From the NCBI GenBank assembly GCA_037157565.1, contig JAZHRO010000002.1, positions 36,600,501 to 36,664,500 of the forward strand: a stretch of 64,000 bases of DNA, written 5' to 3'. Below, in pieces: positions 1-10,706 of the stretch (position 1 is the first letter of the stretch; every line of letters starts with the position of its first letter). The translations under genes were made by a program, and so were the position numbers. The DNA comes from Thalassia testudinum. Lineage: Eukaryota; Streptophyta; Magnoliopsida; Alismatales; Hydrocharitaceae. The notes under the pieces are model-generated. The model had not been told where the DNA came from, did no database searches, and saw nothing but the letters and a program-made list of their open reading frames with translations.

Positions 1-753
1 GGTTCACCCCATATTTCTCCAGTAAATTCCAAAACTGGGCATGAGTAAAATGTGTGCCACCATCACTTATAATTGCCCTAGCAACCCTGAACCAACTGAA
101 GATATTTCTCTTCACAAAATCGATGATCACCTTGTGGTCATTGGTTCGGGTGGGAATTGCCTCAATCCACTTGGACACGTAATCAATAGCGAGCAGAATA
201 TACTGGTGTCCAAATGAAGGAGGGAAGGGTCCCATAAAGTCGATACCCAAAACGTCGAATATTTCGACGGAAAGAATTGTGTTCAGGGGCATCATATCTC
301 TCTTAGCCATGTTCCCGAGTGTTTAGCATCGGGTGCATGACTTTGAGAATTCTTGGGCATCCTTAAATAATGACGGCCAATAGATTCCGGATTGCAAGAT
401 CTTTACGGCCATCCTTTTCCCAGAAAAGTGTCCACCACACGCGAATGTGTGGCAGAACTCAAGTATGCTATGGAACTCGATTTCCGGGACGCATCGACGA
501 ATAATCTGATCTGCGCCGATGCGGTACAACTCGGGATCATTCCAAAAATAATATTTGGCCTCAAACTCAAGTCTATCCCGTTGTTGTTTGGTCCAATCCT
601 GGGGGATTTGACCAACGGTCAAATAATTGACAATATCTACAAACCAGGGGGTTCAGATACCCGAGACTGTGAGGATAGTCTCATCTGGAAAAGTATCAGA
701 GATCGGGACATCCGGATGAGGAGAATCAATTAGGATTCTCGAGAGGTGATCCA
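1..753 (-). pseudogene. Gyp-1 integrase (partial, broken)
   Basis: Minus-strand translation gives a retroviral-type integrase, the enzyme that joins element cDNA to host DNA. The open part at 323-622 holds the N-terminal zinc-binding domain, with His residues in FCHTFACGGHF and the Cys pair in SCTRC. A TAG stop follows at once. Below 323 the same frame continues into the catalytic core, with [10 protein letters not shown] and a later ISDGGTHF motif, which supply the first two acidic residues of the D,D35E triad. The window edge cuts off the third. At 620-753 the frame reads back towards the RNase H end (VVDHLSR near 738-753). The core and C-terminus lie outside the window. The protein cannot be made intact because of the internal stop. 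Confidence 0.8.
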
Positions 754-765
754 CCACTACATTTT
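754..765. repeat. Target-site duplication of LINE-a, left copy
   Basis: CCACTACATTTT, repeated at 5866-5877 on the other side of LINE-a. It is Gyp-1 RNase H sequence (codons for NVV on the minus strand). A 12-bp duplication next to a T run is the signature of target-primed reverse transcription. Confidence 0.9.
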
Positions 766-930
766 TTTTTTTTTGAAAAAGAAAGGAATGTATCGAGTCA
801 TCGATAGCAAACTGGGAGAGCTTTTATTAATAAAAAATGAACATAATTACATATTCGAACCCCATTGTTGTATGAGACTCCAGCAACAATTTACAATCAT
901 ATCCACTTTCACTGGGGTCTCCTGAAAAAC

Positions 931-3900
931 TCACTCATTCCTAGCCCTCTGTACAAACCATAACATAGCCACCATAGGTAAATATGGCTTATTCCCATCC
1001 ACAAGATGACACCACAGATCCTCCCATGTGGGAAGAAAGTCATAACAAACTCTCCTCCAGATATAATCAGTGATCACACACGAAGAAAAAATATGAGTGC
1101 TAGAATCATTATGCATCCCACATAGGTGGCAAAACTGAGTGGGAGTTCCCATTCTCCCGTGCCTCAGATCTCCAGTAATTAGACCGTCCCTTCTGCAAAG
1201 CCACAAAAAAATTTGTACCTTCAGTGGTATTTTTAATTTCCATAACCTTTTCCCCACCTCATCAAGTTCCACCATCCTGGAAGAATTAATCAACTTGTCA
1301 TAGGCAGCTGCAGAAGAAAACTTACCCTCTCATTTATATGTGTCATACTCATGAGGCGTAGGTTTAAAGGCAGCAAGTTCTTGCATGAGACTCTCATTCT
1401 CTGCTCGTGTTCTTGTTTCATGATTATTCCACATAGCACTATTTAAAGACCACTACTTAGACTCCACGTCCCAATAATCAGAAACCATAACATTTTTATC
1501 CGAAGCCGTTGCATAAGCAAGGGGGAACCTATCTTTAATCACCCCCCAGGTACCCAATTCTCCAGCCAGAATTTGAAGCTTTTCCCATCACCTAATATAG
1601 ATTTGAACAAAAACCAATTATCCCTCAAGGCACACACCACCGAAGACCAAAAAGGAGATGGTTTATGGGGGTTTAGGTGGTTCTTCTCATCATTGGCAGC
1701 CCCATAGCTATCCTGAACTATTTCTGTCCACATTTTTTTCCCCCTGCAGCAGTTGAACGGCCCACTTCAACAGCAAGGCATCATTAAATTCCTTGAGGGA
1801 TCTAACACCCATTCCACCAATCTTTTTTGGCTTGCAAATTGAATCCCATTTTAGAGGTTGAAGAAAAGCCCCTTGGTGAGAGGCCCCTTTCCAGAAGAAT
1901 CTTTTGCGCATCACATCCAGTTTTTTCCAAATTGACTTCGGGGTTTTGAGAATAGAGAAGAAGAAAACTGCAATCGATGTAATGACAGAATTCAGTAATA
2001 TATACCTCCCCCCTTTTGATAGGTAGCGACTACTCCAACACTCCAGTTTCGCAGCCACCTTTTCATATAAGAAGGGCCAATCTGCTTTCCTCATTTTAGT
2101 GCATTTTAGAGGCAATCTCAGATATTTGATAGGTAATGAGACCACAGGTGTACCCAAAGTGGTAGAGATGTCATTCTAGATCATTCCATTCATCCCAAAA
2201 TAGACCAAGGAAGATTTGTTTCCATTAAGTCTCAGACCAGATATCTCACCAAAAATCTTTACCATATGAAAAAGCGCTTGCGCTTCCTTCTTCCCCCCTT
2301 CCACAAAAAGAACAGTGTCGTCTGCATAATGGAGGATGGGAGCTAAAGCCCTATTATTAGACATTGAATACCCCCTTATAAATCCATCCACTACCAGTTT
2401 GCATGCATATCTTGCCAATGTATCCACTGCAAGATTAAAAATCAGAGGAGCAAGTGGACATCCTTGCCTAAGTCCACATTGGGGCTAAATCCAAGTTCGG
2501 CATGGTTTCCCATTTATCAATGGGGAAAAGAAGGCTGTCGTGATGCATCTCTTCACCCACCATATCAACTGAGGTGGAAATTTCCTTCTTTTAAGGATTT
2601 CCCACAGATACGACCAGGAGACTAAATCATAAGCCTTGGAGAAGTCTACTTTCCATAAAAAGGCCTTGGTCTTTCGCCTGTGCCATCCCATTATCATCTC
2701 CTATGCCATAATGAAGGACTCCTGTAGCGATCTCCCTGGAAGAAAGGCAGATTGGACCAACATTATCAAGTCCTTCAATACCTCCCGCAATCTGTTGGCT
2801 ATAATCTTACTGATAATAAGGTAAATAGAGTTAGATAGTGCAATGGGTCTATAATCAGAAAACCTCTCTGCACTTGATTTTTTTGGAAGCAGGAACAGAT
2901 AGGATTTATTCAACCTCTCAAAGCCAGAGTTGCCCAGTTCAAATTCATGAATAACCTTCAATACATCCACTTTGACGACACTCCACAATTCTCTGTAAAA
3001 GAAAACCTGAATCCCATCCGAACTAGGGGCCCCTTCATTGTTTAAGTCTTTAATTGCTTTTAATACTTCTTGTTCAGATGTAGGAGTAACTAACATGTCT
3101 CTCTAATCACAACTGACACTAGGGAAGTCCACTAATGCCATCCTCCAAGAGCCCTTTGGTGAAGCCTTGGCCAATTCTTTAAAATATTTGCCTGCTTCAG
3201 TTCTGATTTCACTAACAGAAGTAACAGTTCTCTCATCTACTTTAATTGATGAGATAAGATTGAATCTCCTCCTAGCACTGGCCATGAGATGAAAAAACTT
3301 CGTGTTTGCATCACCCTCTTTGAGCCATAGCTGTCTAGATCTTTCACGCCAGTCCATTTCTCTTTTCAGATCCTCCTCCCCCACTACTGACTGCATTTGC
3401 TGCCTTTGCTGCTGCTCTTGGGGGTTCAAAGACAGCTTGCACTCCTTCAGATCCAATTCTCTGGTCACTGCCAGAGCCTCCCTCCTCCTTTGTTCTCTGA
3501 TCAATGCCACTGCCTATCCATATTCTTTCAACATGTCACACATGCCTTTCAACTTTGTAGCCAGCTGCTGTGTGGCAGACCCTTGAACAACCTTGTTCTA
3601 CCACCACTGAGACACCATTTGCACAAACCCCTCCTCCCTAAACCAAGATCTCTTGAGTTTGAAATAAGATCCAATGTTAGAATTCGTCCCACTGTCCCAT
3701 ACTAGCAGAGTGTGATCAGAGAAAGGCCTATCAAGGCTCATAAAAACTGATAATTGATGCCTCTCCAACAAGCTAGGACTGCCAAAAAATCTGTCCAACA
3801 TAGAAGTCTGTCCACTACCATTTCTCCAAGTGAACTCCACACCACTAATAGGATATTTTGTCACTCCAAGAATCTGCACAACCATTTGAAAGCTTGCCAT

Positions 3901-4380
3901 TGAACCATCCAACCTCCCACTAGGACTGTCATCACTTGAGAGATGACAATTAAAGTCACCCACTAAAAGCCAAGGGACCTCCTGCACTCTTTGATGCATT
4001 GCGGTGAGTTCCTCCCAAAGACCAGACTTGTCTGCAGCCACACAAGGACCATAAATGCATGACACATACCATTCCATATCTCCTTGGGGAGATCGGCATC
4101 TGCAAGTAAGCATGTGCCTGTCACGAATGACATCAATTACCAAAAGAGAAGACTTTCTCCACCAAAAAGCCATTCCACCAAACCTTCCAGATGCACCCTT
4201 TACCACAACATCAGTACGTCCAGATTGCTTAAAGCAATCCCATTCTTGACCATTCTCCATCTCCACATGTGTCTCTTGGATGAGAGTACAATCAATCTCC
4301 CACTCAGAGAGATATCTACACAAGGAAGTCCTTCTCATCTTATTGCGCAACCCATGCACGTTCCAAGTCAACACTCTCAT
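931..4380 (-). pseudogene. LINE-a ORF2: endonuclease - reverse transcriptase - zinc-binding domain (broken)
   Basis: The start at 4380 is chosen because MRVLTWNVHGL is the usual first motif of L1 apurinic-type endonucleases. Endonuclease motifs run through QETH, GDFN and SDHTLLV (about 3598-4380). The RT follows: the finger/palm region at 2701-3096, a KAYD-type palm motif at 2485-2697, and the YADD catalytic box at 2176-2427. The C-terminal zinc-knuckle region, with CHLCGMHNDSSTH, is at 931-1293. The protein nicks target DNA and copies its own RNA onto it. Six in-frame stops, all TAG, lie near 3598, 3514, 3103, 2701, 2485 and 2176. The frame shifts between about 1730 and 1300 and returns. Apart from these breaks, the length matches a full plant L1 ORF2. 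Confidence 0.9.
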
Positions 4381-4567
4381 TCCTTGCCAAATTGCTCCCC
4401 TTGAGCCAAACAGCCCACATACTCAACCATGATTGAGTTTGCAATGGTCTGCTCCATGATAGGGGACAAGTTCTCCTTCCTTCTCCTTCTAAGCATATAA
4501 GGGATCTACCCACACCCCTTTTCTGATTGGATCCGCTACCAAATTTCAGATCAGTAGGAATTGAGAA

Positions 4568-5860
4568 CTACACCTGATTCACCTCTTTGAGAGCTCTGTT
4601 GTCATTTTTTAGTACCAGTTCCATTCCTGTCATCCCCTCCTCTTTGCTGCTAAGGACCTCTGATTCTTTCTTAGCAACATCAGCAACCTCCATGTAACCA
4701 TCCTCTTTGTCTACCAAGGCTTGGCTGCAACCTCCTACTGCATTAACCTCTTCCATGTGCATCAAGTCCTTCTCTTGATAGTCCTGGTGGCAGTCCTTCC
4801 TCTTTTTAGACTTAGAAGCTTCATCTGGTGAAATGTGGCCCATCCTTTCATCCTATTTCATCTCCTCAGTGTTGGCCCCAAACGTCTTAACCTGCCCTTG
4901 TTCTAAATGCCCTGGCACTTGTCCAACCACTATTAGACGAAAAAGCCATGAGGAACCCCCACATCTGATCGTAACCCTTTCAGGAATTGAGCCAGCATTG
5001 AAGACATCAGCCTCAATTCTAAGAGATCGGATGTCCCCTTCTCCAATCATGACTTTAGACCCTTCACAGATGGAAGAAAAGCCTGCAACCATCTTAGTAA
5101 CAACTCCCTTTGATCTCAGATGCAACGGCAGACCATTAATCTCAAGAAGAACCCTCCTAGAACCCACTCTTTGAGGAGGCCGATCAAGGAGAGCCCCATC
5201 AAAGGGGGACACCATTCTCCATATCACATGAATCTCTTCGAAAGAGCTCGATCGAAATCTCAATCTCTCAACATCCATCATGCCCAAACCATATACTAGA
5301 AAATGTGATTGGGACAGCATAGCCACCTTCCAGCCCGCAGACATAAGGTTTAAGGAACATACCAGATCTTGAAGCCTTTCTATCGATGGTTTTCCTGCCA
5401 TAATCTCACCAATCAGAGCGCCCCTCAGCATGATCTCCGCAGAAGAGATCTCTTCAGATATTGGGATCTCCACTTCAATTGAATGCTTGCTAAATGCCGG
5501 TGGCGGCGGTAGTCGGGACTCTTTCTTCACCACCTAGGCAGGGTGTGAAAATGCCATCTTTGTATGCAATGGCTTCCTCCTAGGGCAAGAGTCACGTTTG
5601 TGCCCTTCACCCCTGCACGCCAAGCAAATCAAAGGTTTCTGCAGATCATCGCCAAGTGCCCCCTTTGTCGACATCAGCCCTCTCCTGCCAAATCCACTCC
5701 CTTCTCCTCCAGTTCCTTGACCTCCACGTCTTCCACTCGCCCCATTCTTCAGCCCTAGATGCCTCCACATCATCGCCGCCCGCTGCCCGATGCCAATCGC
5801 TCTCTCTTCCTCATTTTCTCCCGATCGCCCTAGATGGCTCCACATTCCAAGCCTCCACAT
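4568..5860 (-). pseudogene. LINE-a ORF1: CCHC zinc knuckle plus DUF4283-like RNA-binding protein (broken)
   Basis: ORF1 proteins coat LINE RNA. From an ATG at 5858-5860, the first 110 or so codons are Arg/Gly-rich and end in a CCHC knuckle, [14 protein letters not shown] (CX2CX4HX4C). A TAG at 5534-5536 follows, then in the same frame a region of about 225 codons (4853-5533) that resembles the DUF4283 domain of plant LINE ORF1s. A second TAG lies at 4853-4855, then a charged Lys/Glu-rich tail to a TAG at 4568-4570. In many plant LINE ORF1s the knuckle comes after DUF4283; here it comes first. The last TAG may itself be premature, since sequence between 4381 and 4567 still looks partly coding. 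Confidence 0.75.
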
Positions 5861-5865
5861 CACTG

Positions 5866-5877
5866 CCACTACATTTT
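5866..5877. repeat. Target-site duplication of LINE-a, right copy
   Basis: CCACTACATTTT, identical to 754-765. The original Gyp-1 sequence continues to the right into the RNase H codons. Confidence 0.9.
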
Positions 5878-6114
5878 GTGCCCTGGCTTTATCCCTGATT
5901 TCAAGGTCGAACTCTTGAAGCAGCAGAATCCAGCGAATAAGCCAGGGTTTGGCATCCTTTTTGGCCAAGAGATGTTTCAAGGTCTAGTGGTCGGTATAGA
6001 TGATGACACGAGAATCTAACAGATAAGGCGTGAATTTTTCTAAAGCGAAAACTATGGATAGAAATTCTTTTTCAGTAACGGTATAGTTCCTCTAAGCCTC
6101 GTCCAGAGTCTTGT
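5878..6114 (-). pseudogene. Gyp-1 RNase H, second half
   Basis: Minus-strand translation from 6114 gives KTLDEA, then a TVTEKEFLS-like motif carrying the catalytic Glu, then a YTD motif and the conserved stretch [16 protein letters not shown], ending at the LINE-a junction. The domain degrades the RNA of the RNA-DNA hybrid during element replication. It closely matches the RNase H regions at 34780-35380 (Gyp-2) and 44615-45100 (Gyp-3). At least one stop is present before the TEKE motif. The piece is bounded by X1 on its N-terminal side and LINE-a on its C-terminal side. Confidence 0.85.
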
Positions 6115-6119
6115 TAGGA

Positions 6120-9100
6120 TGATGAGAGGCTCATCATGGCTTCTAATTACCCTTAATTAACTAGTCTTCCTAGTTAATTAGCTAGGAATATGTAAATATA
6201 TGGGTTAATTATTAAATAAGGGAGAAATATTAAAATACCTTAAAATAAGTTTAAAATGCTATATTATTATCCAATTAATATTATTAATAATTTAATTAAT
6301 AAATGGACTCGAAATATCACCAATAATTTACCTAATTAATGTGTTAACTAACTTAAGTATAACTTAAACCTAAGTATGTAATAACTTAAGTAACATTACT
6401 TAATTAAATAAATTAAGTTAAAAAGGTTAAAAATGTAAATTCAAGGTAAAAATATATTATTTGTCTCATTTATAATTATATATAAAAAGTTGAAAAGGAT
6501 TTGAATTAAAACAAACCTTGAAAACCTTAGTTTACATTTTAGTCCCTAAGTTTTATTTCAATCGAGTAATTTTTCTTCATCTAGGTCCTTAGCTTTCATT
6601 GTAGACAGGTCCCTGTAAACATCTTCTTCCTCTTCATTCCTTCAGCCTTTTCGATGGCTGACGACAGGAGGTAACTCCACCCGCCGATCACCGTCCATCC
6701 GATGTTCGCCCTTTCCTTCCAAGCTCTTGGAGCTTGTGCTCACCGTCCTCTTTTCGTCCATCGGTCTGGATGAAGTTCAAATCCTACTTAGGGCTTGAAG
6801 TTAACCTCACTGGCATCAGAGAAGACGCCGGTGGTTGCTTCACTCCTAGACCTTTTTCCGTTCAGGTTCACCCTCCTCCTCAGCCGCCGCAACCCATAAA
6901 TACCCCTCCACCTCTTTGATTTTAAGGGGTTAGCTCCCTTCCCTCTTCTCCCACTGAGCTAGTAGATAGGCAATTCGCTCCAACTCCGGCAACCTTCCTC
7001 TGCTTCCTCCGTCTTCTTCAGTTCGTCTTCACTTGTTCTGGATCTTCTCCATCGTCCGCTGAGTCTTCTGACGCAGTGCTGACGTAGGACCTCCTCTACA
7101 CTTCGCCTACACTTGCCGGACTTCTTCCTCCGACCTCTGATTTCCTCCTTCGTTAAGGACCTTCGACGGAGATCATCTGCCCCCTTCGTCCAGGAAACAG
7201 TAGGTTAGGTAAGTAGTTTAATTAGAGTAGCTAGTTAAGTAGGTTAGTTAGATTAATGTCGGATTTCCTGTCATCTTCCTCAGCTCCGGCGAACTCTTTG
7301 AGCTTGACTAGAGCACTCTTTTATCTTTTAATTTCACCGATCATCTTCCTTAATCCTCCATAATCATTTCTAACACTTTAATTTCCTGATTTGAACACCT
7401 AATCGCCTAATCCATCTCCACCTTCACCGGTTGCTTCCGTTGTCTATGGCGGAGGTCACTGAAAGTAATTCACGTCCACTGGGGCCTCCATCACTCAATC
7501 ATCACTTAAGGGCCCCTAACCTCACCTTAATTGGATTAATAATCACCAACAACCTAAACGCCTAAAATCCACTCAACCTCCTGAGCTCGCTATCAATGGC
7601 AGCTCAGGAGGAGTTCCTCCACCTAATTAATCACATAAACACTATCGCCACACTCTATTAATATGATCTCTCCACTAATTGAGTGGGAGATCATGTCCTG
7701 AGTTCCATCGAACTCAGATTTCACTCACTTTGAATTCAAAGCATAATTTTCAATATGAGGAATAATTGAAGAAATTAATGTATTCCTGAGGTTTCTTATG
7801 ACCTCAGGAAACTTTTCAGATCATCCATGGCATGTTTTAATGTTGTTAACACACTTTTAGCTATAATCTGAACTCATTGGAGCTCCGACGAGCTTCGGCA
7901 AATCAAGATGTACTCTTCAGCCCATAGAATTTTGTGTGAAGCTCTAGATTATTTATTTGAGGTTCATTGATCATTCTGCAATACTTTTTTTGAAGTTTTA
8001 AGACGTTGAGCTCCATTTAGACCTTTGTCTTCTCCAACTCCGGTAGAGTTGGAGATGACTGTTGGTTAGGGTTAAGCCTAACTTTAAAGGTCTAGAAGCA
8101 TCAGAAGGATTCCCTGAGATCAATCCAGTAGATCAAACACTTAGATAGGCCTTAGTTTGTTCTATCAAACAAACTCACTTAGGATCTCAGGCGATAGGCC
8201 TGAAACCCTAGAAATCCTAGTGAAACTTCCTTCTGAGAATCTGTATCTGTTCCTGAGGAGAAATAGAAGTGATTTAAGGCATTAATTTCATCTGAGATAA
8301 CCTAATGAAGAAAGTCAAGTTTTGAGGAGTAATGGTCAAACTCAGGTCAGATTTGATGATTCAGTCATCAATTAGAGGAATTGATGGGTAGAAATGATTT
8401 ATAGAATGATTTTAGATGATTTAAATTTGATTTGGATGAGTTTAAGTTAAGATTTTACATGAATTCGATTGCTGCTCAGTTTGGGTTCATTTGAACCCAA
8501 AACTGCCTTCAGTGCCATTCTGATGAATTTCAATTGCGAACACTGCCCAGATAGACTTTTAACAACCTTCAGAGGTTGTTTAATCTGATGAAACTGATCT
8601 CTAGTTTTTGTCTAACTGAACAGAATTTGAAATGGAGCTCTAAAGCTTTTAGCGAAGCTCTTGAGTTTCTTTCTGTTCCTGAAGCCTCTCAGAGTTCCTT
8701 TCCTTCACCCTTAAGCATGGAAATACCTACTAAACCTAGTCAGGACTTCATTTGGAGGTCAACAGGATCGCTACAGGTCTTAAACTTGAGTTGCTACATT
8801 GCAAGACAAAATGGCTGTGAAGACCATTCAACTTTTACCCTTCAAATCGAAGGGAAGAATCTTTTCTAAGCATCAAATTGATGCTGCAAACTTATAGAGC
8901 ACCTTTAGAGCTTTCCAACATGCCTTTATTTGCTCGATTTAGAGCTCTATGCTGGCCGGAATCCTCAACTGAAGTTCGATCTAGAGGGGACTAACATAGT
9001 CCCACATCGGCAGAGTGTGAACACCCGCCTTAGGATAAGTTATTTTCATGCATAGGTTTGTTTGGTTGTCAATGCTAGGCGCACAATGAGCATGAGTGTG

Positions 9101-10127
9101 TGTGTGGGTAAGTGCGGTGCGCGTGCTCGGGTGTGTGTGCACCTGTGAGCGTGCGAGCGTGGGCCCGTAAGTGGGCGTGTGCGTGTGGGCCTGGGAGGTC
9201 GGATACTGTGCATGATGAGAATTGAACTAGAAATAAACTTAATACAAACTAGGCTTGGACCCAGTAGGGTCTGGTCCCACCCTAAGAGGGGTGTTGTGTA
9301 TCCTCGATCGATCTGAGTCGCCATCCATAAAACCAAATTTTTGGTTCGGTTCATCGGTTCAATTGCGGTTGAAGTGCATAGCTGAAAGGTAAAGGAAAGA
9401 AAAGCGAAGAGGAGATGAGCTTGTGGAGCTTAAAGGAAAAATAAAGGAGAAAGGTAAACAGACAAGAAAAGATACGAGGAAAAGAAAGAGAAGAAGAGAG
9501 GTTAAGAAACTTAAGAGAGAGGTAAAGAAGAGCTCGAGACACAAAGAGAGAGAGAAAGTAAAAGAAGAAGAGAAGGAGAATTGAGGCTGAAGAATAAAGA
9601 AGAAAGAAAGGAAATTAAGGAGTTTCATATGTCTAAATTTGTAATTCTTACTAAAATACAATTTCTTTTTGAGCTTAATTGATGTAATAAGGCACTTGAA
9701 TTCATTTGAATTTCTTTTTCTTACCTTAATCTTTTGTATATGAGTCGAAATCAATGAAATAAACATGTTTACTTATTTTTTTTAATAACAACTCACATGT
9801 GTAAACATGTTTTTCTTTATGGAATTTTGCATCATATCATTTAATTGAGTATCCTTTATGCAAGATTCATATTCTTAAAGTAATCTAATTATAATTCCAA
9901 TTGATTAAGTAATTAATAATTATGCTTAGGATTTAATGGCAAATTAAATTAAATTATACCTCCCAGTGAATGACCTAGACTCAACTAGTTAAAAAAATTT
10001 AAATCTGAAATGTTAGGTTAGCTTGACCCTATACTACTCAATCGACATTAATTCAAGTTAACCTACGTTATTTTCTTTTGCACATAATTAAGCCTAATTA
10101 ACTTAATTAACTGTGTTGAGAAAATTA
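6120..10127 (+). mobile_element. X1: about 4-kb AT-rich non-coding element of an unrecognised family
   Basis: Homologous, in opposite orientation, to X2 (12826-16779). Shared landmarks are the left end TGATGAGAGG (X2 end TAATGAGAGA), a TATA box about 780 bp inside, a segment near 9000-9300 with alternating TG/CG-rich sequence and a GTCCCACAT motif, a purine-rich tract at 9380-9620, and a right-end stretch around CATTCACTGGGAGG (9960-9973, minus strand). No convincing ORF is present. It splits Gyp-1 between the RNase H motifs for IYY and KTLDEA. A clear target duplication was not found and the right edge is uncertain by about 10 bp. It may be a very long solo LTR with unusual termini or a non-autonomous element. 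Confidence 0.65.
6895..6902 (+). promoter_or_regulatory. X1 TATA box
   Basis: CATAAATA in a C-rich context (ACCCATAAATACCCC), followed by pyrimidine-rich leader. The matching place in X2 has a better TATAAATAG (15985-15993, minus strand), which supports a conserved Pol II promoter. Confidence 0.5.
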
Positions 10128-10133
10128 ACGACC

Positions 10134-10446
10134 ACGTAGTAAATCACAGAGGGCTTTTTCTCAATCTTTTGACCAAAAACAGCCCTGACGGCTTAACTAG
10201 ATGCGTCAGCCATAATCTCAAATGGGACTGTCCAGATCGGTGGTTGCAACACCGAGGCACAGGTGACTGCCGTTTTCAATAAATCAAGTGCCTTATAGCA
10301 TGATTCATCAAACTCGAATGGTGTGTCTTTGGCCAGAAGGTTACTCAAGGGCTGAGCAACCTTCGAGAAATCCTTAATGAATCTTCTGTAAAAGCCCACA
10401 TGCCCAAGGAAAGAGCGGATCTGTTTTACGGATGTGGGTGGAGACG
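10134..10446 (-). pseudogene. Gyp-1 reverse transcriptase C-terminus and start of RNase H
   Basis: Minus-strand reading begins near 10446 with [20 protein letters not shown], the conserved stretch at the RT thumb/connection of Athila-like elements. It continues through IKDFSKVAQPLSNLLAKD to MADASS, which carries the first catalytic Asp of RNase H. A TAA stop follows MADASS (about 10193-10195). Upstream RT motifs, including the active-site box, are absent: the sequence changes abruptly near 10446 to leader/gag-like sequence, which implies an internal deletion of several kilobases. Its left end abuts X1. Confidence 0.8.
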
Positions 10447-10688
10447 AGTCGTCATGTCCTCATCCTTCCTCTCCTGGCAATCTGGTTCCTTGCAAGGTGG
10501 CTCGATCAATTTCTCCTTTGGTGATGTCAAGAGACACCTCTCACGATGGTTGGTGTGATGGTGTCATAGAAAGTGTGTCGCAAAATGTTGCACTCGCACC
10601 CGAATAAAAAGATCCAGAGTTAAATATGATTCAAAATTTAAATCAATGTGAACAAATGAATGAGTGCGATTTAATTAAGCCTATTGCT
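10447..10688 (-). other. Gyp-1 leader and gag remnant
   Basis: About 240 bp between the PBS and the deletion junction. The minus strand has a possible short gag start near 10568 (MTPSHQPS) with an early stop. No domain can be recognised in what remains. Confidence 0.5.
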
Positions 10689-10706
10689 TCCCTCGCAACG
10701 ACGCCA
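10689..10706 (-). other. Gyp-1 primer-binding site (tRNA-Asp-like)
   Basis: Minus strand TGGCGTCGTTGCGAGGGA lies two bases after the LTR end CTTCA. It differs at 3 of 18 positions from TGGCGCCGTTGCCGGGGA, the usual plant gypsy complement of tRNA-Asp. It fixes the strand and the LTR boundary. Confidence 0.8.

Larger units (their letters stand above)
766..5865 (-). mobile_element. LINE-a: near full-length plant L1-type non-LTR retrotransposon
   Basis: About 5.1 kb, transcribed right to left, between 12-bp duplications at 754-765 and 5866-5877. The poly(A) tail appears as a T run at 762-774. The order is ORF1 (4568-5860), a short gap, then ORF2 (931-4380) with endonuclease, RT and a C-terminal zinc-binding region, then a 3' UTR of about 165 bp at 766-930. 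It sits inside the RNase H coding part of Gyp-1, so it is younger than Gyp-1. It carries scattered in-frame TAG stops and a compensated frameshift, so it is dead but not ancient. Confidence 0.9.

Noticed and set aside
8576..8869. A 97-codon open frame in X1
   Set aside because: No similarity, and X2 has no equivalent frame at the matching place.
9046..9766. Open frames in the purine/pyrimidine-rich tract of X1
   Set aside because: Low-complexity Ser/Phe/Leu-rich translations caused by the CT-rich minus strand.
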